Assembly (NCBI GenBank): GCA_023974075.1
Contig: CM043789.1
Coordinates: 33,626,159-33,690,158, forward strand
Reading direction: 5' to 3'
Origin: Chaenocephalus aceratus
Lineage: Eukaryota; Chordata; Actinopteri; Perciformes; Channichthyidae
Length of the DNA stretch: 64,000 nucleotides
Below, piece after piece: positions 1 to 13,250 of this stretch. Both the position numbers and the translations under genes were made by a program. Below the pieces are notes generated by a model. That model did not search any database, had not been told where the DNA came from, and saw nothing but the letters and a program-made list of their open reading frames with translations. The first letter of the stretch is position 1; the number at the start of each line of letters is the position of its first letter.

Positions 1-1151
1 ACATTACAGTGTGACAAAATTGTTATTCAGGACGGTATAATGTCATTCTAAGAAACGAGCAGTGATTCACTGCTCAGTTAAATGAGGAGTAAAGGTGAGA
101 CGAATGTGACAAAACGGAGCTGCACTGTTTGTACCAGAGGAACACATCACACGAAAAATGAAAACGGAGCAGAAGAAATACTCAATAGAAGCTCGGCTGC
201 ATACTACTGTGAACATGGATTAGACGTATACAGAAGATGAGTCAACACTCCTTGATTCCACTCCTGCAGATTTGACAGGAAAGGCTTTATAGCTTTTTGC
301 TGAACAGCAGCCACTGCGGCTATAAGGGACAGCGGTGGGACAATGCTTAATCCATTCAGCCAAATTATAAACTAATGTAATGCCAGAGGAAACAGACATA
401 AAGTCAACAAAATGTTATCTAAGTTTTGCAAACATAAGCTAGCATTAGCTACATTAGTTATACCATTTGAAGTAAGGCTGTACAAGCAAAGCTCTGGAGT
501 GCACTGAGCAATGGTTTGTTTTGTTGCTCATTAATTAAATGCTTCATTTTCAAGAGTGAGATTTGTGTTATATTGTATGTATTAGAAGTTATAATCTTGC
601 TTTTAAATACCATAAAACAGATTCATTCATTCAGATTCATTTAAAAACCAAAAGCTGGTGACTTGTAGTGGCTGTAGGCCTACTGATTCCCCAGATTTTA
701 GCTAATGAAGAAGTAAAAAAACTATTAAATCATTCATTCATTCAACATTATCTATTTAATGAATGTCAGCGGTATTAAAAGGGTAAATTTGCAAGCAAAA
801 ACAAAATCAACTCTAATTGTGAAACAGAATCTTTCAAATTCAGAAATACTTGAATACCATTGCTGAATTTATTTGCAACACAATGCAATTTGAACACTGT
901 TATGACTGCCTGGCTGTCTATATGTGTTTTGTACTGTACAAGGTGTATTCATTGTACAATAAACCTTATTTAGGTATCACTCTTCAACACAATTCAAAAA
1001 ACACTTTATGGAGTATGAAAATGGGAAAAAAGGACATCACTAAACTATCACTAAACTAAATTAACATATCCCCGTCAGCAGGGGTCCCGCCAGGGATTTT
1101 GGTTCCCATGAAAAGATATCACATTGGTTACTTAAAAAAAATGTTCTTAAT
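1..1151. other. nsg1 intron 3 (right part), no gene seen
   Basis: AT-rich intron sequence left of nsg1 coding exon 3. I looked for the missing NSG1 C-terminal exon on the minus strand and did not find it. There are no long repeats apart from short runs such as the CATT-rich tract near 725-750. Confidence 0.5.
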
Positions 1152-1255
1152 GAAAAGTTAGGATGATTCTAATGGCCCGTGACTGACAGGGGCCCAAACT
1201 ATTTTAAGTTTGGGCCCCTGTCAGTCACGGGCCCTTAGAATCGTCCTAACTTTTC
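1152..1255. repeat. foldback hairpin element (49-bp arms)
   Basis: Arms at 1152-1200 and 1207-1255 are inverted copies matching at 47 of 49 positions, with a 6-nt spacer. The core is GC-rich (GGGCCCxxxGTCAG type) in AT-rich intron DNA. It sits 64 bp downstream of nsg1 exon 3 in transcription order. This looks like a small foldback MITE or a hairpin left by one; family unknown. Confidence 0.75.
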
Positions 1256-1282
1256 ACCCTCTTACGGCGCCCCTGCCCATCA

Positions 1283-3781
<2,499 letters not shown>

Positions 3782-4280
3782 TTTCGCTGCACGAAAAATC
3801 AACCTGAGGGGGGATAAACAAACGCGTATTACTGCTAAACGAGGGGGATTAGGATTATTCTCTACATACATAATGAAATGATTAATATCAAGATGTTTTT
3901 TTACATATGAAAACAGCAGTAGGCTACATATCAAACAAAAAGATGTAAGGCGCTATGTGGGCCATGAGAAAGCCTGTTAACCACAAAAGCGCAGGAGAGG
4001 ACAAGCAAGGCTTCGACATAATGGGACAGATGCATCACCGTGAAAAAAGGAATTCCCGCATCCAAACACTTACCAGCTCAGATGAGTAGCGTTTTAAAAA
4101 CAGCGTCTTTTTCCCGATGTGATGATTTAATTGCTCCAGAGCCGGTTTATGGTTTTTTTAGGTGTGACGCAGGCGATTTGCGGAGAGCTGGTGCACAATA
4201 TGGCCAGCTTGGTTTGTGCGCCGCGATACCTCCGAGCTGCTGCTGGCGTCTGGCTGCACTGCAAGTGATGTAACATCTTC
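3782..4280 (-). promoter_or_regulatory. nsg1: nsg1 5' UTR exons and probable promoter region
   Basis: Upstream of the nsg1 ATG the exon continues to 3803, where a minus-strand AG acceptor (3804-3805) is preceded by a pyrimidine run. A consensus GTAAGT donor on the minus strand at 4073-4068 ends a noncoding exon that starts somewhere in 4074 to about 4250. The stretch 4150-4280 is relatively GC-rich for this region and has no coding potential, which suits a promoter. The transcription start cannot be fixed from sequence alone, and no TATA box is obvious. Confidence 0.5.
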
Positions 4281-4754
4281 ATCACATCCATCCTTCACAT
4301 CTGATCTGTGGCAGGGAACCCGAGACAGAGCTGGACAGATTTGAGTCACATTCTGATTTGTACAAAATGGTTTTTTCTTTTGTGTCCATCAATAAGAATC
4401 TTTACCGGTATGTATGCAAAAGCAGAGCCTGCATCTAAGATTTCAATTTGTAGTTTGCACAGCAACAGAAGAACATTTAGCAGATGGAGTATCTCCAGCC
4501 AAATAAACACTTATTCATATTGAGATTGCAGTATTGAAAAAATAAAGCATTTGAAAATTGATTTCCAATATATAAGTAATTGATTGCTATTTTAATATAT
4601 TATTATATTAATATCTCCTGAACACTTGGCTTCAAATGTAAAGTTTGTATAGGCTTATTAATAGTTTTGATACAATGTTTAGACGAACCTTCAGTTAATT
4701 AACATTTGAATCAGCAAATCCTCAAGGATATGGGTTTATTTAAACGGTGTGCAA

Positions 4755-4942
4755 TGACGTCACTTTCCACCGGAAAGTAAATCGCACTGGGTGGCAAAAG
4801 TGAAAAACAACATCCTGCAACATGGCTGCCGTAATTAAGTGGAAATGCGAAAACTGGTTTAAATCTACAATTATCTGCCTGGTTGTTGGCCAAACCACAT
4901 GGACAAGGACACCAATGGATATGGTTGTACGTGGACAGGTTT
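4755..4942 (+). other. candidate orphan first exon with CRE/ETS promoter
   Basis: A perfect CRE (TGACGTCA, 4755-4762) is followed by an ETS-like CCGGAAAGT site and then by ATGGCTGCC at 4822, in good Kozak context. The frame stays open for 39 codons (MAAVIKWKCENWFK at the start, RTPMDMVVRGQ at the end) to two possible donors: CAG/GTTTGT at 4939 or GTAAGC at 4943. The promoter-plus-ATG arrangement resembles either a genuine first exon or the 5' end of a transposon-derived gene. I do not recognise the peptide and saw no partner exon. Confidence 0.25.
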
Positions 4943-4959
4943 GTAAGCTACACATTTCA

Positions 4960-7559
4960 CTTTATAAAGTCCTTTTTTTATGAAAACTGTAAGCTAGCTT
5001 TTTTTGTAGCTGATGTAAACACTTCAATTACGTCACATGTATACTCAATGTAGTCCCATTGTTTAGCTGCCCAGCTAAAAACAGTTTTGGTTCATTTTCA
5101 TACCTCTAGTTGCATTGTTTTTCAACTGCAGCAATGAGGTGTTTTCAATGGAAATGTTCCATTGACCCAACTACACTACTTGCTACCTGTGCTTGCTACT
5201 TTGCAATTGAAGAACCAGAGATTTCCTCCATGAGTTGGTGGAGACCAAAACCAGAGCAAAAAAAGAATGAATATTGGACTTAGATTTGCCAGGTTGTAAC
5301 AAACACAACTCAAATTGAATGATTATGTTGCTTAATATCTACTTGATGTGTAAAAAAAGGCACTTTTTGCATTCAGGGTTATGGTTAGGGTTAACATATC
5401 AACTTAACGAGTGGTACAGCACATTACTACCGTACGCTCAAGGGGCCAATTGGACATTTCAGGTGCAACTAACTGATATTCAATTTTGGTTGGCTCTGGT
5501 CAGAAGTGTGCTCTGCTGCATTTGTGGCACCCAGCCATGTCATAGTGTCCGACATGTAATTCCAGCAAGGCAAGAGGTTTGACTGCTGGATGTCAGCAAA
5601 TATGTAAGCTCCCCAACACTTGGCTGTAAATCAAGGCTTTTACTTAAACATTAAATATTGATGAATCAAAGTTTTCAAAACGAATCTTAAGGTATCACTT
5701 ATTCACAGTTTAACTCTCAAAAACCCTAATTGCTAGGGGCAGATGCTGACTGATCTGCTACATGCTGTCATCAGGAACATGTGGCTGGAGATTGATCAGA
5801 TTTGATTGACAGTATAAAAAAAAAAAACACCAGCTCTAACAGAAGTATGTGACATTACTTAATATTTGTAATGCTGCAAATGCATAGAATCAATAGATTA
5901 ATGTCCTGGTATTGGATTTTTTTTAATACAAAATGTAAAAAATGTGTTAGCACACCACATCTGACTTATCTTCTGTCCCCAATATATATATTTATAACAT
6001 TATTAATCTGGAAATATTCAGGGTTGTGATAAGTGTGCTTTGTGCAATACATTCAGCAGCCTCTCTCTTTCATATGTGTTGTCATGCCCAGAATCCTCTA
6101 TTTTTCAGCATTCAGTGAAAACTTTACTGAGAGAGCCCCCTGTAATTTACCAACCTCAAACGAGTGAGATAAATAAATAACTAAACAGTGACTTCACCAA
6201 AAGCTGTTCAAGGTATAAAAAGACAAATGTGTTCACGTTGTCATCACAAAAGCTAGTTAAGAAAACAGGTTTTCAGGGCCTCAAATTGTAAGAAACATCT
6301 TGATATTACTAAGCCTTTTTGTATCACCTCATCTTGAAGCGGTGAAGCTTAGCAGCTTGTTGCCAGGCTACAGTGGAAATGAATGGGCGCTATGAGAGAA
6401 TGCATATGGAGGCCAGCCTGCTCTATAGTAAGAGAGAAGCAGCAGAGGAGAAAACGATCTCATCACATATTGCGATGAAAACCTCGGCTCATAGTGGACC
6501 GTGGACTGCTGCAGTGCCTCGGTGTGATGCTCGGCTGTGATGAGCCTATGGAGAGTCATTAGCTTTCTGATTTGCCTCCCTGGGGATGAAGAGGTGATGT
6601 CATGTGTTTCCTGAAAGCAAACATGACGATAATTAATGTTACAAATGGACTTACTATAAACATAATTGTTCCATGCCATAAGCAGTTAGTTAGCATGTTG
6701 CACTGTGATGTTCTCAATGTAATTTAAGCCTTAGTTCAAGCTGGTTTCTTATTTTTCAGACTGGCAAAAACAGACTGGCAAAAACAATAAAAATAAAAAT
6801 AATAGAGATGAACGTATATGATAAAGCAAAGTAATTATTATTATTATTATTTATTTATTCTTAGAGGTACAATATGATAGCTGTTTTCTGTTGTTGACTT
6901 CTCATGATTCACCAAAAGAGGGAGACATCAGTTCACTTATTCACAACTATGACTGCTTGTGTTTGCTTCAAGGTCCCATGTCATGGCCATTTCTACTGAT
7001 CATAATTCCATTGTTGAGGTCTACTAGAATAGATTTACATCGTTCAATTTTCCAAAATCACATTGGTTTTCTCATACAGCATCTCTGTATGTGTATTCGC
7101 TCTGTCCTAAACGCCTTGTTGGAGCTCCTACCTTTAAATGATATGGTAATATCAATTACTATAACTGCATTTTTTTTAATTAAACATGCACTGCAAAGGG
7201 CTTAATGTAGGGCAACTGAACATATACCAATGTGTTAAAAGTTTGGCATTCAAAACTGTTTGGAGAAAGGGAAAGTAGAAGCACAGTACAGTGAAAAGTA
7301 AGTCATTCACATTTCACCACTAGAAGAAGGACATTCTGTGTGAGTTGTATGCATTATTGTAGATTCAAGCTGCTAACATTACTAATCTGACCCTATTATG
7401 GTAGTTTAAATTTAGATAATTTGACAATGTAGTGTTGTATGGTCCACTGTAATGCTAAATGCTAACTTTGATAAATACAGAAGCTGGAAAGGTCTTTACT
7501 TGTTACTCGGTGTAAAGTGTGCCTGATCTGTATATAGCACTGCAAACATGCTGTGTCTT
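4960..7559. other. intergenic, no gene seen
   Basis: AT-rich DNA with only short random open frames. Minor low-complexity tracts occur at 5817-5827 (A run) and 6836-6860 (ATT/TTTA type). Nothing supports a gene on either strand. Confidence 0.5.
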
Positions 7560-7803
7560 TAAAACCCACTCTGCTCTTGGCTCTTTGCCCAGAAAGTTCA
7601 TTTCCCTTTCCCCATCCAGCCACATGGACTAAGCTCCGCCACGCAGAGAGAGCAAGTATTTTCACTCAGAGACCGGCGCCTCCAACAGCAGTCACAGCAC
7701 AGACTCCCTTCAGGACCGCTGTCAGGGAACGAAGACCTTTTCCATCCTCTGTGCTGTGAAGAAAGGACACAAACATCCCATCAGATCCATCAGAGAAGCC
7801 GAG
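7560..7803 (+). other. putative noncoding leader exon
   Basis: A locally GC-richer, stop-containing block ends in a good donor, GCCGAG/GTATGA, with GT at 7804-7805. It has no conserved reading frame, so it would be a 5' UTR exon. It lies on the same strand as, and 4.5 kb upstream of, the short coding exon at 12256-12326, and could be its leader. This is inferred from composition and the donor only. Confidence 0.28.
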
Positions 7804-8300
7804 GTATGATTTCCACTCAAACTGTGACAGCATGTCTGCCTGTCAGATGCCCCGTTATTCATATCAGTCTGTGCTTTCTTTGAGTATATGTTTGCTTTAC
7901 TGTGCTTTCTGGTATTGATCTGCTGACTTTTGGACAGTATGCCTTATGACTCACTGCTGTGTCTGGTTTAAAGGTCCTGCTGCCATGTGGGAGCTATTGT
8001 CTTATGCATGAACACAAAGCCTCTTTTCATGATTCTATAATACCCTTTACTAGTCGACCCAGCACTTAGCGGTGTGTTGATGTGCCGAGCTTGTTAGTAC
8101 TTCTGTTCATTAATGCTGTTCATGTTAAGACTAACAGCAACAGGCAGGTCACCAAAACTTTGGAGCTTAAGGAGGAATGAGTCACAAAGATTGAAATGGA
8201 AACTTTGGCACGAACAATAAGGTTCAGACTGAAAATGTGGTTTGTTTAGGTTGTCACAGCAGGCAGCGGTACCCAGGCTGTATAAACAGGACGCTTCTCA

Positions 8301-8328
8301 ACACACACACACACACACACACACACAC
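8301..8328. repeat. (AC)14 microsatellite
   Basis: Uninterrupted AC dinucleotide run in noncoding DNA. Confidence 0.95.
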
Positions 8329-9365
8329 TGGTTGATACTCTGGTTGAATGAACAGGCTGCTGGGACACCACCATCAGTGCTGTTGACGTATAATAAGCAA
8401 GGCTAGATGTTTTTTCTGTAAAGAAAGACCGGTCTCTTGTTGTTGGACAAGTTGCATCGAGGCTGCATCATGTGAGCGAGTGCTGCTGAGGTTTCTGGAA
8501 GATTTTCTGGGAAGATGAGGTCACAGGGAGGCACCCAGAGGATCGGGTCTGAGCAGGAAAGGCAGAGGGTGGAAGACGTTCAACAGCGGCTCAGTCACTT
8601 GCTGGGAGGAAGCCATAGTTTTGTTGGAATTTCCATTCGGTTTGTGTCAAAGGAATTTTGATCTGGATGTATTAATAACAAGACACATGGCATGAAACAC
8701 TTGGGAAGGGCTATTTCCCTTTCATATACACAGTAGATGTCTTATGACAGCTTTAATAGGATTATATAACACACTTTACTTTAACACTGTTTTATTTTTA
8801 GCAAGAGCCTCCTTTACCAAATTGTGTTATCTAATTTCCTAGCATGAAAAAGACAATTCTGAAGGAGGGTAAAAAACATATTCACACTGGAATGTGGTTG
8901 GAATGAGGATCATTTCCTTTCAGCCAAAAGGTTTTAGTTGGATGATCTGTGAACTATCAGGCATGTAAACCCCCACTTCCTCTCACACGGGCATTCACAG
9001 CCAACAAGTGCATTCTATGTGCCCAAATCTCAAGTTCTAAAATGGTGCAATCTTGCGTGTTTTGAGCCAGTGTGCTCTGTTCTGATTTAAAGAGGCTCAG
9101 GCTTGGACAGACGCGGCTGGGAGGGCCAGCTGAGCCGGAAGTGTGGGGGGAAGTTGAGTCAACACAGAACTGTTTCTCAGACTTGTGTCGCTTCTGGTCT
9201 CATGCCTCTCAATGGACTCACATGCTCAGACTGAGATTGCAATAACACAGAGTTGCAGACGTAGGCAGACGCACGTTGTCTGGTTAAAACGAAATGAAAG
9301 TATGTTGAGTCTGGCTGGGGTGATGTTCTGCTTCTGTCTGACACAAAGACAGAGACTGAAAACAA

Positions 9366-9470
9366 GCGGAAGAAGTATTCAGATGTTTTTACAAAGTAAA
9401 CGTAGCAAAACCACAGTGTAAAAACACTCTGTTACAATTAAAAGTCCTGCATTTAAACTAAGAACAACAA
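9366..9470. repeat. teleost interspersed repeat fragment (hAT MITE type)
   Basis: GGAAGAAGTATTCAGAT followed by a segment with CTCTGTTACAATTAAAAGTCC matches the layout of the copy at 46803-47217. The two are diverged members of one family. Family membership is by recognition of the common teleost consensus, not by a database search. Confidence 0.55.
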
Positions 9471-12191
9471 TAACAATATTAAAATATATTCTTAGGGTTG
9501 GTAAATTCATATTTTTGATATAAACGTATATATCTAGGTAGTGTTGGTGTTGGCAACTGAGTGGTTGAGATGTTGGCAGTAAAATGTCTGACCCTCAAAT
9601 ATAATGAACTTAGATTGGCGTCGGCTTGCGGTTCTAAAAGCACCGAAGAAATACATACTTCCTTTTATGCAGTGATGCAGTTTGTGTGTGTAGATGTTTG
9701 GTAAACAAATGGTTAACTTCCCTGAACATTACAAATAGCATGTAAAGGCATGCAAAGGCATCAACATTTTGTTCAACACACGCTGGGCCTTCCCTCATTT
9801 GAAGTATCTATCATTTTTTGTATTACACCATAGGTCTATATTTCTCCATTTATCCCCTCATCCCTGCACCACGTTTCTGCGGTCCACCTGGTTGTAGTGA
9901 AACATTACATACCATAGTGGACAAAGAGAGGACTCCCATCTGTCTGTAGCTATTGTCTTCACTTTGTTGTTGTGATCACTCACATGACTGTTTATGTGAA
10001 TATGACACAAAACTTAATTCTGCCACACAGCTGTTTGACTCGCTCAGATGAACACATTGTGAAGTGCAACAAGCTGCAGTCAGCTCTGACCAGCACAACA
10101 CACTGGGAACGCTCTAAAACGCACACAACTGCAGTTCCAGTCTTTTAACAGGGACACGGTCACTGGGCTGTATTTATGAGGTGAGTTTCCCTAGATTACA
10201 GAGTGCAGGGAGCCCAGCCTTTGACCATGATCACAATGAAGGACCTCCTGCACAAAACTATGAATGAGGACGATGAAGGAGTCGCTCTCTTACTGTTACT
10301 GTGTGGTCGCTCTGACAAAGTCTACAGTACACAATTTAAACTGTTGACGCAGAGCTTTACTTCATGACAGATGAGGATGAATGTTCTCTCCCCAGCTTCC
10401 ACATGGGGGCAGAGTGGAGCTAGATATTAGACTGTTACACTGTAGTCCCAAACCTTTTACTCTCCTTGAACTTTAGATGACCAGGCCATTTTCACAAAAT
10501 ATCCTATTGCTAAAAGTTGCTTGTAAAAGAAGCTAGATGTGGTAGCTCCATCTTACTTAAACATGATAACTATCAGTGCTTCATCGTGTCAGTGTTTAGG
10601 AACAATAATACATCTAAAAAGCATATTTAATGGCACATTTTGTTGTCTAGTGAATAATTAAATCAGATTATTCACACAGTGAAACAATCCAATAAGATAA
10701 GTTAAAGATTACCATTTGAGCAACTCTCCTCTTCTTGAATAATGGAAAAATATACATTAAATGATTATTCAAATAATAATTAAAGTTGATTTTATGGCCA
10801 TAGACCGAAGGTATATTTGAAGAACAGTATGTAAAAGAAATGTAGTTAAGGTCAGTAACTTAAAATGATTTAAGTCCTTTTTATGATGTACATTTATTTT
10901 TAAAACAGACTAAATATAGCATAAGAAACATATTACTTTGATTTAGAGAATATGTGATTTAGATTTAATGTAAATAAATCTGATAATGAAAAGTACTTCT
11001 CTTCATAACTTCTGCCTCTGTTGTGACTATCAAGATTGAGAACAAGCTTCATCTAAATACCAGAAACCCTTTATCCTCAGTCGAAACATACCTCTTTTAT
11101 CTGCAGATGAGACACTCCTCTTCTTTCTATTCTTTTTTAAATGCAGGACACACCAGTGTTTGTGACAAGTCTGTGTGATTGTGCATGTGTGTGATTGACC
11201 AGTCAAACGCTAGAAGGGGCGGAAAACAAGGTGTCATTGTGAGAGTCCGATCGTGCAATGGCAAGTTTTAGTGACTGTAAAAATTCCACTTGGTTATTAA
11301 AACAGCAGTTACATTTTCCTCATCTGCATCAGAGTTATAAACTGTACAATTATGTAAAACTATCTTCTTTTTTCACACACATTTTTCTTAAAATGTAATA
11401 AAAAACAAAAGTACCTATTTCCGCTTCCATAAATCCCAATCATTTATTTTGTGTGTGAAAGCTACTATAGATTATAAATTACTGTTTAGTCTGAGGCTTT
11501 GTAAGGAATATAAAAATTTTACAAAAACACTGCCTGTCACTTCAGTAAGTTACTTATAGCTATAGTAAGGCTTAAAGAAAACGTGCTCCCACTTGCCTGT
11601 GAGAGTCCAATCCAAGTTGCCTCAGGAATATTCACATTTTCCAACTGTGAGCGAAGTGATTTTTTCACTACAATATTAACATGCACTGTTGCACAGATTA
11701 GCCATTCTGTGTACCCTGCAGTGTTTACAAGAACTGAACTTCAAGAGGGATTGAATTACTGTTATCATATAACATCATTAACACGAAACAGGCCATGAAT
11801 ATAACTCCAATCTGCTGATTTTGCCCTCCATGAGGCAGAAAGGACATAATGAGAAGCCTTCCCCTGAAAGAAACAGTGGCTCAGTGTTCCTCTGAACTGG
11901 TCAAGCCAGATCTCTGGAAAGTCTTAAGCAACATCTTCACAGAACGAATTCCCACTTATCTCGTGACTCACCACATCTTTCTATGGCTGAGACTTTCTAC
12001 CCAATTGAACCGGGCACACAAGTTGATCGCTCCCAGTTTGATTACACGACTGCAGTATCAGCGTCTGAGTGTTTACTTTCTGGTGGTAAAGTTGAGGGAG
12101 GAGATTTGAGGAGGGAGGAACAGGAGGACCCACCTGTCAGTAGACAAGAAGAACGCTGACGGCCTTGAAGCGCTGCTACTCAGGAGTGCAG

Positions 12192-12209
12192 GCTAGTGTG
12201 CACACTAGC
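12192..12209. repeat. 18-bp perfect palindrome
   Basis: GCTAGTGTG followed directly by its exact inverted complement CACACTAGC, with no spacer. It ends 46 bp upstream of the ATG of the short exon at 12256, so it may lie in a 5' UTR or core promoter. Confidence 0.85.
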
Positions 12210-12255
12210 TAAGAGAATACACCAGTTTGCCTATCCATCGACCAAAGGAATTACA

Positions 12256-12326
12256 ATGGGTGGCACCATCAGTCAGAAGAAGGGCAGCAGGCGAGCCAGC
12301 TCAAGGAGTCACACCAGCAGTGTCAT
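12256..12326 (+). CDS. candidate alternative first coding exon (N-myristoylation type), possibly of tacc1
   Basis: ATG at 12256 opens 23 codons plus two bases, MGGTISQKKGSRRASSRSHT then SSV and AT, ending at a consensus donor GTGAGT (12327-12332). Gly2 with Ser6 fits the N-myristoyl transferase motif MGxxxS, and the following Lys/Arg-rich stretch fits a myristate-plus-basic membrane anchor. The exon ends in phase 2. The next plus-strand coding exon to the right with a matching acceptor phase is tacc1 exon 2 (25710), which begins with the last base of a codon. Joining them would give a 1105-aa TACC1 form lacking the WAKWTW N-terminus. The peptide, donor and phase are seen; the link to tacc1 is inferred. 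It could instead start an unrelated gene. Confidence 0.45.
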
Positions 12327-12332
12327 GTGAGT

Positions 12333-13250
12333 CAAATTCCTCACCTGTTGGATGCTGACTTAACAGAAAAAAAACTGTTGTCACTTCCATTCATTGACTT
12401 GAGATGTGTGTTGCTTTCAGCTGAACATATTTGTGAATATGTATGCAGTTTTAGTAACGAAGTAGCAGTGAAACGTATACTATTTACTAAACTACAATAC
12501 TGAGGATTTAACTAAACTTGCATTATTTTTAATTTTAGAGTGGCCTCTGTTCAAGCTCGCAACTTGCACACACATGCAAATATTCACACACACCCATAAG
12601 CTCCCAGATAAGACTGCATACAGACTGTTTGCTTACTGGCCTCACAACAGTATGTCCATGTGCATTCATGCAAAATGCCAAGAAAAATAACATTATCAGA
12701 AACAGTGGTTGAGCATGTTCTTATTTTATGTACAACACACCAGTAGTTGAGACTGGTTTAACATGATTAGTGTTTTAGGATCGTCTCCAACGGATTTGTG
12801 GGAGATTTGTGTCATCATAGCATAATCTCATTGTGAGAAATATAGCTCCAACGTGTCAATATTAGCTCGAGGCGATTCATGTTGCCTTTATTCTGGGGGG
12901 CAGCGCTACAGGCACACTGGACCTTGAAACACGCTCAGTGCGTTCCTCAGTGTTTGGACTGTAACATTCCACACAATTCACTTCTACAGAAGGAGGAACC
13001 AACACTTTATACAAACAGATTGTGACTTGACAAACCGGTTGACAGGTAGCGTTGACAGATGTAGTTCTTCACAACTGAGTAAACTAGCTCAGATTGGTTG
13101 CTAGGGTCTTCAGCGACTGTTCCCGACGACTGTAAAATAACAAAATTGTTTCAATGTGGAAATAGTGTTATTGCTTTCTAATGTAAAGACAGTATATCAC
13201 GTTTCCTCGGGCAGTACAGTGATACACGTCAAACGTCCAGCTGTGTCTAG
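12333..13250. other. aggf1 3' flank and 3' UTR
   Basis: The part from about 12870 to 13250 is the likely aggf1 3' UTR (minus strand), ending near the AATAAA at 12892-12887. The rest holds nothing recognisable. It separates the aggf1 3' end from the plus-strand exon at 12256-12326 by about 540 bp. Confidence 0.5.
12887..12892 (-). terminator. aggf1: polyadenylation signal, aggf1
   Basis: AATAAA on the minus strand, about 360 nt past the aggf1 stop codon. It is the first canonical signal I saw downstream of the stop. Confidence 0.6.

Larger units (their letters stand above)
7806..12191. other. intergenic or intronic DNA, no gene seen
   Basis: Apart from the AC run and the repeat fragment listed separately, there are only short open frames without homology, splice sites or codon bias (for example 11849-12109). 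Several AT-rich tracts lie at 10480-11550. If the leader exon at 7560-7803 is real, this is its first intron. Confidence 0.45.
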
